From: Deinococcus arcticus
Lineage (GTDB): Bacteria > Deinococcota > Deinococci > Deinococcales > Deinococcaceae
Reading direction: 5' to 3'
Assembly: GCF_003028415.1 (NCBI RefSeq)
Contig: NZ_PYSV01000005.1
Span: forward strand, 180,165-244,164
Length of the DNA stretch: 64,000 nt
Below, piece by piece: positions 16,567 to 25,531 of this stretch. The notes under the pieces are model-generated. The model ran no database searches. It saw only the letters and a list, made by a program, of their open reading frames with translations, and had not been told where the DNA came from. Made by a program: the position numbers and the translations under genes. Numbering within the stretch: the stretch's first letter is position 1; each line of letters starts with the position of its first letter.

Positions 16567-16906
16567 CGCGCGCCATATGGCGCACTCGGCCAGGCGGCCT
16601 GGGTTGATCGACGCGCCTCTTGAGCGCGGGAGGGAGGCCTCGGGCGAGGCGGCGCAGTGGTAAGGGGCTTAGGCGGCAGGAAACCACCGTCCAGGCGAAG
16701 CCAAACCGCAAGCAGGGACGTGGGCGCTGTTCCCTGCTTCGAAGCGTCGGATGCGGCCTTGGGGACGTCCAGCCTCCTGAGCCTGGGCCGCTTTCTGTCT
16801 CCAACCTGGCGTTGATCGGCTGGATTGCCGGTGACACAGTCGTTGCAAGGGACGATAGAGGGCGCCGCTGCGGTCATCTGGTGAGTCATGGCCTCGCCTC
16901 AGGCCG
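16567..16906. other. Intergenic region with a 14-bp palindrome
   Basis: GCGCCATATGGCGC (16570-16583) is a perfect palindrome starting four bases after the stop codon of the preceding gene. The remainder up to the next promoter shows no gene or structure that I can support. Confidence 0.4.
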
Positions 16907-16912
16907 TATGGT
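16907..16912 (+). promoter_or_regulatory. -10 element for leaderless lipoprotein transcript
   Basis: TATGGT, six bases, ATG at 16919: the same geometry as at 6952, 13912, 15652 and 19443. Confidence 0.55.
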
Positions 16913-16918
16913 GACCGC

Positions 16919-17314
16919 ATGAACCGTCTTCACGCTGCGCTGTCCGGTGTCCTGCTCCTGTCGCTTGCCTCCTGCGCGCCGGAACGCATCGGTGAAGCGG
17001 CCGGACAACTCAATGAAGCGCGCGCCCGGGCGGTCAACACGGCCGCGCAGGCGTATATCCGTCAGTGCATGGTGGGCATTGAGGTCAAAAAAGTCGAGTC
17101 CGGCGGGAAGGACTATGCGTTTCTTCCCGAAACCAGCAGCTGTGCCGACGGCGTGCTGGGCCAGACGGCCCTGCCGGGTGCCGAGAATGTTGCCCAGTCG
17201 GAAATCGTCCCCAATGCCGACAAGACCGGTTACGTCCTGACCGTCGAAGCGGCGTCCGGGAAAACGTACCGTCACGACTCCCTGGCGGGGCCTGGTATCA
17301 AAGAGGTTGAGTAA
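16919..17314 (+). CDS. Lipoprotein with pilin-like C-terminal part
   Basis: This 131-aa protein starts with a lipoprotein signal: HAALSGVLLLSLASC with the lipobox LASC, Cys at about 19. It should be lipidated and anchored in the membrane. After a helix (ARARAVNTAAQAYIRQCMVG) come strands with two further Cys (RQC, SSCADGVLG) and a closing GYVLTVEAASGKTYRHDS. This resembles the beta-sheet of type IV pilin-like proteins, but with a lipobox in place of a prepilin site. The two Cys may form a disulphide. The function is unknown and it is monocistronic. Confidence 0.75.
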   Translation: MNRLHAALSGVLLLSLASCAPERIGEAAGQLNEARARAVNTAAQAYIRQCMVGIEVKKVESGGKDYAFLPETSSCADGVLGQTALPGAENVAQSEIVPNADKTGYVLTVEAASGKTYRHDSLAGPGIKEVE

Positions 17315-17449
17315 CGCGGCGCTGCACCGCAGCCAGCGGAAGGTTCAGAAGAGGGTGTGGCCTTGATCGGCAGCTCCAGTGGTCACGCGATGAATCTGGC
17401 CTGCGGTGAAAGCGTCACGCCCTCCTGCGAGGCTTCCTGCAGCAGCCGT

Positions 17450-17944
17450 TCAGGCTTCAGCGGCCAGGAGTTCCCGAATGGTGCTCAGCAGGTTGTGCTC
17501 CTCCAGGTCCATCAGGGCTTCAATGGTCGACCGGCGGGGCTGCGCCATCAAGGCCAGGGCCGCCGGCATCGTGCGCCGCGCCGCTTCAAAGGTGGCCCAC
17601 TCATCGGCCGCCCACCAGGTCAGGGCACGCCGCACGATGCTGGGCGGCAGTGCGCCGATGGCCTCCAGGCACTGCCCAAAGGCGCGGTGGCCCTCCCGGA
17701 TATAGACGGCCAGCAGACTCAGGCGTTCATCCGCTGACCAGCTTGGGAGCGGAACGTTCAACAGGCGCGCGGCTTCATCCACCAGGAACGCGTCCTCATT
17801 GGCGTCCAGGCTCCACCTCACGTCGTCCATCACTATCCGGTTCACTGCGCGCAGGGACGCGCCGCCCTCCAGGAGCCGCCTCGCAAGACGCGCGCCGCGT
17901 GGGCCGCGCACCCGGGCGATGATCTCGAACATCCGGTCGTTCAT
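17450..17944 (-). CDS. Hypothetical protein, last gene of the radical SAM operon
   Basis: This 164-aa, mostly helical soluble protein (MNDRMFEIIARVRGPRGARL, VDEAARLLNVPLPSWSADER, RALTWWAADEWATFEAARR) has no recognised family. Its ATG overlaps the stop of the radical SAM gene (ATGA), so it is co-translated with it. It is rich in Arg, Ala and Trp without Cys clusters. It could be a partner or substrate-recognition protein for the radical SAM enzyme; that is inferred from position only. Confidence 0.65.
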   Translation of the reverse strand: MNDRMFEIIARVRGPRGARLARRLLEGGASLRAVNRIVMDDVRWSLDANEDAFLVDEAARLLNVPLPSWSADERLSLLAVYIREGHRAFGQCLEAIGALPPSIVRRALTWWAADEWATFEAARRTMPAALALMAQPRRSTIEALMDLEEHNLLSTIRELLAAEA

Positions 17945-18828
17945 GCCCCGCTCCGGACGAAGCCTGGAGCGGCGAACGCGGTCAACCAGGCCGCGTCGAA
18001 GGGAAAGACCGGGCCACTGTGGTAAGTCGACGGCGCGAGGGTCATCTGGACAGCGTCCACATACGCGCTGAAGCGGCCTTCCTCCACGTGGTAGCTCCCA
18101 GGCTGCAGAAGGCAGGCGAGCTCCGCTTCGTGCTGCGCGGCGAGTGCGGTGTCAATGCTGACCGCGGTGTGCCGCACGTACTGGGGCAGATCCTCCAGCC
18201 ACCAGTCGTAGGGTCGGGGCGTGGCATACACGCCCCGCCCGACTGCCTTGCAGCCCAGCAGGGTAACGCGCAGACGGTGATGCCCCGCCCGGCGGATCAG
18301 ATCAAGGGTGACGGGGCGGGATAACGTCCCCATCACGAGATGCAGATTTACTTACCCGTCCCGCCGCGCGTGGAGGGGAAACAACCGGCCGACCTCCTCC
18401 ACTTCATGGGCGGTCGCCACAGACACCGCGAAACCGCCCGCCAGGTCACGCAGGCTGGCCCAGCGTTCCGCCACCCAGGCGGGCCTGCGTGTGGTGAAAT
18501 TGGGAACGACGCCGGCCTGACGGAACAGCCGCAAAGTTTCCAGGAAGTGAGGGTACTCGCTGACCTCGCCGCCCCCGAGCGCCACTTCGAAGACGCCCGC
18601 CTGTCCGGCCTGGTGCGCCACGAACGCCACATTGTCCAGCTGGGCGTGGGCCCGGTCCGGGCGGGAGTCCTGGTAGCAGAAGGTGCAGCCCAAGGAGCAG
18701 CGGTCTGTGAGCTTGACGTCCAGCAGCTCTGGCGCCCGCAGGCGATCAGGCACTGGTCCGAAAGAGACGCGGTGGCCGGTCAGCGGATCAAACACTGTGA
18801 CGTGACCACTCTCCGACCGGACCTTCAT
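17941..18828 (-). pseudogene. Radical SAM enzyme interrupted by one in-frame TAA
   Basis: The N-terminal part (158 aa) has the radical SAM [4Fe-4S] motif C44-x3-C48-x2-C51 (DRCSLGCTFCYQD), followed by the Gly-rich ALGGGE that contacts SAM. A TAA at 18352-18354 stops it after HARRDG. The same frame continues without a break (VNLHLVMGTLSRP, then TLLGCKAVGRG, typical of the distal half of these enzymes) to a stop at 17941. The whole is 295 codons, normal for the family. One base change (for example AAA or CAA to TAA) explains it. Both ends overlap neighbouring genes (TGATG upstream, ATGA downstream), so the operon looks intact apart from this codon. Sequencing error, recent inactivation or readthrough are all possible. 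Confidence 0.8.
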
Positions 18829-19436
18829 CAGTCCTCGCCCCGCAGGGGCTCCATGAGGGTCTGATCGGTGCTGCCCAGCGTCAGGTGACGGTCCTCGTCC
18901 CAGCGGGAGTGCTCACTGCCATCATCGGCCCCGAACACTGCCACGTCCTGGGTGAGAAGCAGATCGCGGTACCGCGCGAACGCCTCGGGATCTGGCCCCC
19001 AGCCACTGGCGGCGCGTGGGAAGTGGTGGGCACTCTGGTGGTCGACGGTGTGCTCCAGCAGGTCCGTGTCCGCTGGGAGGCCACACAGTTCGCGGATCGC
19101 CGCAGCGACGTTTTCCCACTGGCGCCACACGTGCCGGAGGGTGTTCTGCGCCTCTGGTGAGTTGGAGGGCGCGAAGCGTTCCGTCCGGAGTTGTTCCAGG
19201 TCTGTCCAGGGAAAGTCGTACAGCGACATGACGCTTGACATGAGTTGGGCGGCGAGGAAGTGTCGCCGGGCCTCCTGGGTAATGAGCGTGAACTCCGTGC
19301 GTCCGTACTGTCCACGCTGCGGTTCATCCTCGGTCTCAGGCGCCTGTAGCAGCACCAGCGAATGGGAGGAGCTGGAATTGGTGGCGAGGCCCAACCGCAC
19401 GCGCGTGATGTGGAAAGCGTCGTCTTGCGGGGCCAT
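18828..19436 (-). CDS. Hypothetical protein with N-terminal TNSSSSHS motif
   Basis: This 202-aa protein starts MAPQDDAFHITRVRLGL, then ATNSSSSHSLVLL. The 'R.G..TNSSSSxS' N-terminus recurs in uncharacterised bacterial and phage proteins as far as I recall; its role is unknown. The rest is helical and acidic (FLAAQLMSSVMSLYDFPW, RHVWRQWENVAAAIRELCG) and ends in a polar tail. The ATG at 19436 follows TACAAT-N6, so it is leaderless, and the open frame further upstream is ignored. The stop overlaps the radical SAM start (TGATG), linking the two. It may be the substrate or partner of that enzyme. Confidence 0.75.
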   Translation of the reverse strand: MAPQDDAFHITRVRLGLATNSSSSHSLVLLQAPETEDEPQRGQYGRTEFTLITQEARRHFLAAQLMSSVMSLYDFPWTDLEQLRTERFAPSNSPEAQNTLRHVWRQWENVAAAIRELCGLPADTDLLEHTVDHQSAHHFPRAASGWGPDPEAFARYRDLLLTQDVAVFGADDGSEHSRWDEDRHLTLGSTDQTLMEPLRGED

Positions 19437-19442
19437 ACAGTG

Positions 19443-19448
19443 ATTGTA
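19443..19448 (-). promoter_or_regulatory. -10 element for leaderless radical SAM operon transcript
   Basis: On the minus strand TACAAT lies six bases before the ATG at 19436. No good -35 is visible. Confidence 0.6.
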
Positions 19449-19808
19449 AGGTGGTTGGACCAGCGCTCTTGCCGTAGACCAACCGCCGGTTGCAGAGGTC
19501 GTACTTAACCTCCTGATCGTGGGGAGCAGCACTACCTGTGCGTTGTTACGGCGATCTGCCAGACCAGTTGCGCCGAGAGTTGTAGGGGACTTGAACTAAC
19601 AAGTGGGCTGAAATTAGTGGTGTCCTTGTTGCTCAACATTCAGCAGCGCGATGTGGGTTGCGCACGTGACCATGGTGGTTGGTAGGGAGATTTCCTGTCG
19701 CAGAAGAGGGCTCAACGTACAAATCTACCCGGCCTGTGTCGGCACTTGCGCTGCGGCACGTCACAGGTTGACGCGGCCGTGCGTGAGACTTCAGGTGGAG
19801 GTTAGAAC

Positions 19809-19949
19809 ATGAATGACGGGATCAGGCGAAGGCCCAGGGCTAGCGGTGCCTTAAAGCATATGACGATGGGCTCTGGCAAAAGGTGCACGGATGTCTCTGA
19901 GTGCCCTGCTTTTCCTTTTCCTGTCAGTCAGCCCTCCTTGAGCCTTTGA
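19809..19949 (+). CDS. Possible small ORF (46 aa) in divergent gap
   Basis: An ATG at 19809 follows GGAGG by six bases. The product is basic at the start (NDGIRRRPRASG) and has two Cys in KRCTDVSECPAF. It lies in a 590-bp gap (19437-20029) that otherwise shows no gene. There is no family match and codon use is not informative. It could be chance, or a short peptide linked to the divergent radical SAM operon. Confidence 0.25.
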   Translation: MNDGIRRRPRASGALKHMTMGSGKRCTDVSECPAFPFPVSQPSLSL

Positions 19950-20029
19950 CAGCTGTATAGGCAGCTCCCTGTCAGTGGGCCTAAGAGTGGCCTGAGAAAA
20001 TCGTAAAAAGTATGACAGTCTGATGTTGT

Positions 20030-20446
20030 ATGAATTTCAAGAATTGGGGTTTTAGCGCTTTGCTATGGGGCATTCTGGCGGTGAGTGGAGCAGCGACTGC
20101 GGCGCAGGCAGTTACAACATCGAAAGTCAATCTCCGGCAGTACCTGGGGTCTGTGTCACGCGTAATTGCTGTACTTCCAGCCAATGCAGCATTGACTGTT
20201 CAGTTCTGTACTGGCGGATGGTGCAAGGTGACATACGGGCGTTTCTACGGTTATGTTGCTCAGACTTACTTGCGGATGATGCCAAGCGGCCCGCGCCTTA
20301 ACAGCGTGCCGTCCGCCTCGCGGTCAGCGCTTTATTTCGCCAACTGCGGTGCGGCGCGGGCTGCTGGCAAAGCGCCCTTGTTCCGGGGTTCTCCGGGCTA
20401 CCGTGCGGCTCTCGATCGGGATGGCGATGGAAGAGCATGTGAGTAA
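20030..20446 (+). CDS. Secreted SH3-like and Excalibur-domain protein
   Basis: This 138-aa protein has a signal peptide (FSALLWGILAVSGAATAAQA, cleavage near 27). A bacterial SH3-like fold follows: TTSKVNLRQYLGSVSRVIAVL, then CTGGWCKVTYGRFYGYVAQTYL. The end is an Excalibur calcium-binding motif: FANCGAARAAGKAPLFRGSPGY, then DRDGDGRACE, with the D-x-D-x-D-G acidic loop and its two Cys. Such proteins are extracellular and bind cell wall and calcium. The ATG directly precedes the signal peptide; TATGAC at 20011-20016 is a possible -10. Confidence 0.85.
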   Translation: MNFKNWGFSALLWGILAVSGAATAAQAVTTSKVNLRQYLGSVSRVIAVLPANAALTVQFCTGGWCKVTYGRFYGYVAQTYLRMMPSGPRLNSVPSASRSALYFANCGAARAAGKAPLFRGSPGYRAALDRDGDGRACE

Positions 20447-20545
20447 CATCTCTAGCTTGGCTCGCAGGAAAGCCCAAAAGTTCTGAGACCAGCAGAACAT
20501 GCAGTATCTGAACAGACTGCAGTGTTGTGACGAAACTGTCAGACC

Positions 20546-20573
20546 TTTGAAAGGTGAGTTGAGTGAGTATAGC
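20546..20573 (+). promoter_or_regulatory. Candidate promoter of the tubulin-like operon
   Basis: TTTGAA (20546-20551), 16 bases, TATAGC (20568-20573). It lies 150 bases upstream of the TTG start of the first gene and is the only promoter-like pair in the 274-bp gap. Confidence 0.4.
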
Positions 20574-20720
20574 CTTTAGGTTTTTTGGGAGCTTTTCGCG
20601 CCTCGGGCCCGTATTTAGCACAGGGCTTGCATGTGCTGGTCACCCCGCCCACGAACCACGCATCTTGCTCATTCTCTCATTCGGGCTGCGCCTGACCAGA
20701 GATCCTCGGAGGAACCGCAC

Positions 20721-21986
20721 TTGATCTTCAGACTAAGCCTTATTCTCACTTTCTCTCTGCTCAGTGCCGCGTCTGCGCAGGCCACCAAGGGGAAAACGGA
20801 GCTGGACCGCAGCAGTCTCACTGCGGGTGTTGACCGCCTTGTAGGCACTGTTCAGGAGGCAGTCACCGCGTCCGGCGGGGATCTGGAACGCCAGCAGGCC
20901 CATTGGGTGTTCGCTTTCAGCACAGGACATTACAAAGCCGATCCACTTGGGGCGCAGGCCGCACGGGAGGTGGCAACCCAGTTCGTTCAGCGCATGGCTG
21001 TAACTGGCGATCAGGTGACCGCGCGGGCCTGGGAAATGACGACCTGGGAATACCGGAACCCTACCGCCCTGACGCTGAAACTCGGCAACGACCTTGCGGC
21101 GGATAAAGCCCGCGTGACCAACCTCTGGCCGACCACTCCGGCGGTCGGGAGTGCAGGTGGACATGACACCGAGCAGGCAGCGGTGGAGCTGACTCAGGTG
21201 TTTGCCAACGATGCAGGTACCGTGCTTATTCTGCTGACCAACACAGCGGCAAGTGTAGGTGCTGGCGGCTCAAAGCTGCTCGGCACCAATGCGCCAGCCT
21301 ATCAGGGGCTCCTTGACCGCTGGACCAGAGTGGACGGTACGCAGGACGGCGCCACTCTCAATCTGCCTTACGTGGTTACCAGTCCCAATGGCGACGTGCA
21401 GGGGCAAATGCAAGCTGTCGTGTTCGTTCCCAAAACCTTTACCAGTGCGCAACTGACAGCGAGCACGCGAAGCGTGCAGCTCCAAGACAAAGCCGCCGCA
21501 AAGCCCTCAGGCCAGAAAGGCGCCAGCGTCGTTCCGTTGCTTGCTCTGCTCGTGCTTGGAGGCGCAGGCTTCGCGGCTTGGAAACTCTTTGCCTCAGGGG
21601 GCGGTGGACGCGGCTCAGTGCGCATTGCTGAAACGACGTTTGCGCTGCGCGACCTGCCCAAAGGCAAACCATTCTGCGTTCTGGCCGGTCCAGGGTACTC
21701 AGGTGAGGACGACATTGCCGTGGTTCCGGTTCAGGGCTTTCCATCCGCGCGCATTGCCGATATCTCCTGGGACGGTAAAGCCCTTAAAGTTCGTGGCGTT
21801 CATGACGATGTCAAGCTCAACAGCGTGAGTGGCCGGGTCGTGGCGTCCGACTCCGCCACACTGCCCCTACGGCTGGATGAACCTGACATGCCACTGGAAT
21901 TTTCTGGCGAAGTCAGTGGCGCCGGCGGCGTTCCCCGGACCATCAACAAGACCGTCAATGTTTCGTTCTCTCAGGGAGACGCGTAA
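20721..21986 (+). CDS. Membrane-anchored vWA-like protein, first gene of the tubulin-like operon
   Basis: The start is taken as TTG at 20721 because GGAGGAA lies eight bases before it and the next residues form a signal peptide (LIFRLSLILTFSLLSAASA). The frame is open further upstream but without a ribosome site. The 421-aa product has an exported domain of about 270 residues that reads like a degenerate vWA fold: HWVFAFSTGHYKADPLG where the metal site would be, GGHDTEQAAVELTQVF, and AGTVLILLTNTAAS. A single TM helix (VVPLLALLVLGGAGFAAW) lies near residue 280. The beta-rich C-terminal part should be cytoplasmic. It abuts the next gene (TAA-ATG). It is probably the envelope sensor or anchor of the system. 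Confidence 0.75.
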   Translation: MIFRLSLILTFSLLSAASAQATKGKTELDRSSLTAGVDRLVGTVQEAVTASGGDLERQQAHWVFAFSTGHYKADPLGAQAAREVATQFVQRMAVTGDQVTARAWEMTTWEYRNPTALTLKLGNDLAADKARVTNLWPTTPAVGSAGGHDTEQAAVELTQVFANDAGTVLILLTNTAASVGAGGSKLLGTNAPAYQGLLDRWTRVDGTQDGATLNLPYVVTSPNGDVQGQMQAVVFVPKTFTSAQLTASTRSVQLQDKAAAKPSGQKGASVVPLLALLVLGGAGFAAWKLFASGGGGRGSVRIAETTFALRDLPKGKPFCVLAGPGYSGEDDIAVVPVQGFPSARIADISWDGKALKVRGVHDDVKLNSVSGRVVASDSATLPLRLDEPDMPLEFSGEVSGAGGVPRTINKTVNVSFSQGDA

Positions 21987-22316
21987 ATGGATTTCAACAG
22001 TATTTTCGGTCAGGTCGTTCCGATGTACACCCAAGTGAACTTCTGGGTCACACTGGCAGTCACACTCGTCGTCTGGTATGCCGCTGCAGTCGGCTTTGCT
22101 CACGTGCTGTTCGGGGGCGGCGCCCGCACACCGGTGAATTCAGCGAAACAAGGCATGCTTTTGGCCCTGCTTCTGGTGCTCACTGCGCTCGCGGCCGGCA
22201 CGTACTACCTCTTCATGCCTGCGGATTTGATTTACATGGTGACGGTGAGTGTAACGTTTCTGCTGCTCTCCTTGATCCTATCGGCGCTTTTCTCGAAGAT
22301 GGGGGCGGAAAAGTAA
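21987..22316 (+). CDS. Small 3-TM membrane protein of the tubulin-like operon
   Basis: This 109-aa protein is almost entirely hydrophobic, with three TM helices (FWVTLAVTLVVWYAAAVGFA, GMLLALLLVLTALAAGTYYL, LIYMVTVSVTFLLLSLILSA) and a short basic end (SKMGAEK). It follows the first gene without any spacing, and its TAA touches the ATG of the tubulin-like gene. The family is not recognised. It may be the membrane docking subunit for the tubulin-like protein. Confidence 0.8.
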   Translation: MDFNSIFGQVVPMYTQVNFWVTLAVTLVVWYAAAVGFAHVLFGGGARTPVNSAKQGMLLALLLVLTALAAGTYYLFMPADLIYMVTVSVTFLLLSLILSALFSKMGAEK

Positions 22317-25300
22317 ATGGCGGACAACATGCGGGTTTTCAAGACGCTGGTCATTGGCCTTGGCAGCACCGGCACAGAAATTCTGGAAGCGCTGGCCGAG
22401 CGAATTGACTGGGAGGTCGGTGGCCTGAGCCGCGCACCCTGGGTGCAGTTCCTAGCCATCGAAACTGATGTGGCGCACCAGAACCGGTTCAACGGCACAG
22501 ACGATTTTAAAACCCTGAGTGTGCCGGCCACAGCTTGGCGTGACATGCTGCGGAACCCTGAAAACTATGAGTCCAGCATCGCGCTGGAGAAATGGGCTGA
22601 CTTGGACACGTTGGCGCAACTGCCAGCACAGAGCATCGACTCCGGCGCCGGGCACATTCGCATGGTGGGCCGCCTGGCCCTGCTCTACCCACCGAATTAC
22701 AACGAGATCAAAAACGCCATCAACCAGCGCCTGGCACGCCTGCGCAATCTGACCGACGCCCAGGCGAAGACGGCGCTGAACACCAACAACGCCGGTCTCG
22801 AGATGAACGTGCAGTTCGCTGTGAACGAAGCCAGTGGTCAGACGGGCGTGCGCGTGATCGTCGTTGGCACACTCTGCGGCGGTACCTGCAGCGGAACCGC
22901 GAACGACGTTGGCATTCTGCTGCGGACCATCCTGGAAGAGGAAGAAAAGACGCTTGGCATGTTCACGTTGCCCCATCCGGGCCTGGGCATCGCGCAGAAA
23001 CCAGACGCCGAGATCTGGAAGACAAACGCCTATCACGCCCTGGCGGAAATGAACCAGTACCATCTGCACAACGACAAGGAACGGTACGTCACGATCAAGT
23101 ACCCGGACAAACCCGACGGCGCCAGCATCCTGCCGCACGATGCGATGCCGTTTGACCTCGTCTACCTGCTTCGTCCAAACAGCACCGAAAGCACAGATCT
23201 CGCGCGCCTCTCGAATGCCATTGCGGACCGGATGTTCCTGAACGTCTTTGTGCCAGAAACCGATCCAATGGCGTACATGGTGAATGCCGGTCCAGTTAGT
23301 GTGCAGCAGGGCCGGGCATTTGCGTTTTCTACGTTCGGGCTGTCGACCATTGAATATCCGATGCGGCGCATTCTGGAAGCGCTGAAGTACCGGACGCTCG
23401 TGCACGCTGTGGACCGGTGGAAGGACCGGAAGTACGAAGGTCGGCTGGATGAAGATCTTGATGCGTTGGGACTGACAGTCCCTGCACTCACGGAGTCATT
23501 GCTGCTTGACAGCTCAGGGGCCACCATTCGCGCGAGTCTGGACGCGAAGAAGAACGAGGTCATGCGTGCGGCGCGGTCTGGGAACCCCCAGGCGGCGCGC
23601 AAAGCCGTTGAGGAACTGCGCTCAGCTTTCAACAAAGAAACGGGAGAAGGCCTGCGCGGACTGGTGCACAGCACCGTGCACGACAACCGGCGCCGCGCGG
23701 CCGAGAGCATCCTGGAGAATGTGCGGGGACTGGTCAGCCGGCGGCTGCTGGACTACGACCAGGGGCCGAACGCGCTGATGGAAGTGATGCAGGCCGTGCA
23801 GCCGCGCCTGGGCGAACTGCGTGGCTGGGAGCCGGGCGAAGGCAAGTCCGGCGGCGCCAACGGTGTCCTGGATCAGATGGAAGCCATCCGGACCAACACC
23901 CTGCTGGGCCTCTTTTTCCTCAAGGGCAAGGCCAATCAACAGCAGTTGCCGGCCTTGAGCCGAGCGCTGGATGACGAGGTGAAGTCAAGAATCAACAACA
24001 AAATTCGGGAAGCCCTGCAGGACCGGGGGTCCGGGCAACGCGCTGAAGCGGGCACGCTGAGCATCATCGAAGAGGACACCCAGAAAATTGCCCGGCGGCT
24101 GATGAGTCTGCGCAAGCGCCTGACCAACCAGGCAGATCATTGGCGCGCCGCACGCGCCAAACTGGAGAACGATACGGCCGCCGTGAACGGACTGTCGCTG
24201 TTTGAGCCTTCCCCGAACGGCACGGTCGATAAGGAAGAGGAACTGGCCATCAACGACCGGCAGAAAGAAGCGCATGCGGCGCGACTGATTCGTTCGTGGG
24301 AGGCGCTCAACCGGGGCGTCATGCCAGGTGTTAATGACCCGGACTGGTTGCTTGGTCCGTGGGCCATTGGGCAGGACAATTTTGAGCGTGCACAGCTGAA
24401 CGCGCTGGAGCAGATGGCTGTGGAGCCGTTTGAAGCCACGCTGCGCAGCAGTGGCAAGGACGTCGTCCGCCGTCTGTATGACCAGCGCAGCCCCAGCTTC
24501 GACCCGAAGAGTCAGGCCATGCACGCTGCGTCTCACGCGGAGTTGTTCTTGCAGCTGAATGAGCCTCTCGGACAGACGGATCCCATGAGTCCGCTGCCGC
24601 GCCGCAAGCTCCTTGTTGGGATGAACATGACCGACGAGTTCAAGCAGGCCATCCAGCCCTGGGTGAACAAGTCCCCTGAGGCGAAAACGGTGACCGGCAT
24701 CGATCCGTACCGGGTGGTCATGCTTGAGGAGTGGTACCGGTTTGCCTTGCGCGGGGCAAACGACGTGCGTGACCTGTCCTACAGCCAACCCAAGCGCTTC
24801 AATACCTACTTCACCCGCAAGAGGAGCGACATTGACTGGACGCCCATCAATGACGCGGAAATCCGCAAACTGGAGGATGCCGAGCACCTCATGGTGCTCT
24901 CGGCCCTTCACGGCGTCACCCGACTGAGCGGTGGCCACCTCGTGATGGATTGGCCGCAACAGCCTGGCGAGCCGAACGAAGCTGAAAAGCGTGTGCGAAA
25001 ACTGCCGGGTAAATTTGGCAAAGCTGCGCGGAAACTCGCGTTTGAAACCCACGATAGCTCCCGACCCGGCAAGAGCTTGACCAACGCCGCCACCTACCTC
25101 AAAAGCGAGATGGCCGCGCGAACAAAAGCCCTTGTGAACCGGTACGCCACCCCGCAGGAGGGACGCCGGGCCTACGTAGAATGGCTGCACAACGAGATGA
25201 AGACAGGCGCGGCGCGCGCCGTTCAAGATTGGAACGACATGGCGGCCCAGGCCACCCTGATGCGGCACCTGACGGCGGATGACGAGCTCAGGCAGGCCCT

Positions 25301-25529
25301 GCTGGAGACCTTCCCGCCGGACGAGAATCTTGTGTCTGGGCTGTACAAGGAAAAAGGCGAGCGCCTTCCCCGGGGCCGCAGTGCACCTCGGGATGGGTAT
25401 TACTGCAAAGAGTGCGGCGGTCCGGTGGGCGAGACCTTTGATGAAGTCATCAAAAATGGCTTGCTGTGCAGCTATCACCCCGACGGCACGAACCATCCCT
25501 TCGGCATGCCCTACAGCCCGCTTGGTTGA
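22317..25529 (+). CDS. Large tubulin-like GTPase (Tubulin_2 type)
   Basis: This 1070-aa protein opens with a Rossmann-like strand and loop (TLVIGLGSTGTEILEAL, about 10-25). The tubulin/FtsZ signature follows as VVGTLCGGTCSGTANDVGIL at about 182-201, a version of GGGTGTG. This fits the bacterial Tubulin_2 (FtsZ-like) proteins, which have a very large helical C-terminal part; here about 700 residues of helix follow (LRGLVHSTVHDNRRRAAESI, SIIEEDTQKIARRLMSLRKR). The end has a zinc-ribbon-like Cys set (YYCKECGG, then LLCSYHP). It would bind GTP and might polymerise near the membrane. It is the core of a seven-gene operon and abuts both neighbours. Confidence 0.85.
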   Translation: MADNMRVFKTLVIGLGSTGTEILEALAERIDWEVGGLSRAPWVQFLAIETDVAHQNRFNGTDDFKTLSVPATAWRDMLRNPENYESSIALEKWADLDTLAQLPAQSIDSGAGHIRMVGRLALLYPPNYNEIKNAINQRLARLRNLTDAQAKTALNTNNAGLEMNVQFAVNEASGQTGVRVIVVGTLCGGTCSGTANDVGILLRTILEEEEKTLGMFTLPHPGLGIAQKPDAEIWKTNAYHALAEMNQYHLHNDKERYVTIKYPDKPDGASILPHDAMPFDLVYLLRPNSTESTDLARLSNAIADRMFLNVFVPETDPMAYMVNAGPVSVQQGRAFAFSTFGLSTIEYPMRRILEALKYRTLVHAVDRWKDRKYEGRLDEDLDALGLTVPALTESLLLDSSGATIRASLDAKKNEVMRAARSGNPQAARKAVEELRSAFNKETGEGLRGLVHSTVHDNRRRAAESILENVRGLVSRRLLDYDQGPNALMEVMQAVQPRLGELRGWEPGEGKSGGANGVLDQMEAIRTNTLLGLFFLKGKANQQQLPALSRALDDEVKSRINNKIREALQDRGSGQRAEAGTLSIIEEDTQKIARRLMSLRKRLTNQADHWRAARAKLENDTAAVNGLSLFEPSPNGTVDKEEELAINDRQKEAHAARLIRSWEALNRGVMPGVNDPDWLLGPWAIGQDNFERAQLNALEQMAVEPFEATLRSSGKDVVRRLYDQRSPSFDPKSQAMHAASHAELFLQLNEPLGQTDPMSPLPRRKLLVGMNMTDEFKQAIQPWVNKSPEAKTVTGIDPYRVVMLEEWYRFALRGANDVRDLSYSQPKRFNTYFTRKRSDIDWTPINDAEIRKLEDAEHLMVLSALHGVTRLSGGHLVMDWPQQPGEPNEAEKRVRKLPGKFGKAARKLAFETHDSSRPGKSLTNAATYLKSEMAARTKALVNRYATPQEGRRAYVEWLHNEMKTGAARAVQDWNDMAAQATLMRHLTADDELRQALLETFPPDENLVSGLYKEKGERLPRGRSAPRDGYYCKECGGPVGETFDEVIKNGLLCSYHPDGTNHPFGMPYSPLG

Positions 25530-25531
25530 CG

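Noticed and set aside
18331..18351. Separate gene starting at 18336 or 18333 in the radical SAM region
   Set aside because: The frame is the same as that of the upstream part, separated by one TAA only, and its content is the distal half of a radical SAM enzyme.
20631..20720. Upstream ATG for the vWA-like membrane protein
   Set aside because: No ribosome site and no conserved look; the TTG at 20721 has GGAGG at good distance and starts a signal peptide.
23985..25496. A 503-codon antisense frame within the tubulin-like gene
   Set aside because: High GC keeps the opposite strand open; the plus-strand protein has the tubulin signature and zinc-ribbon Cys.
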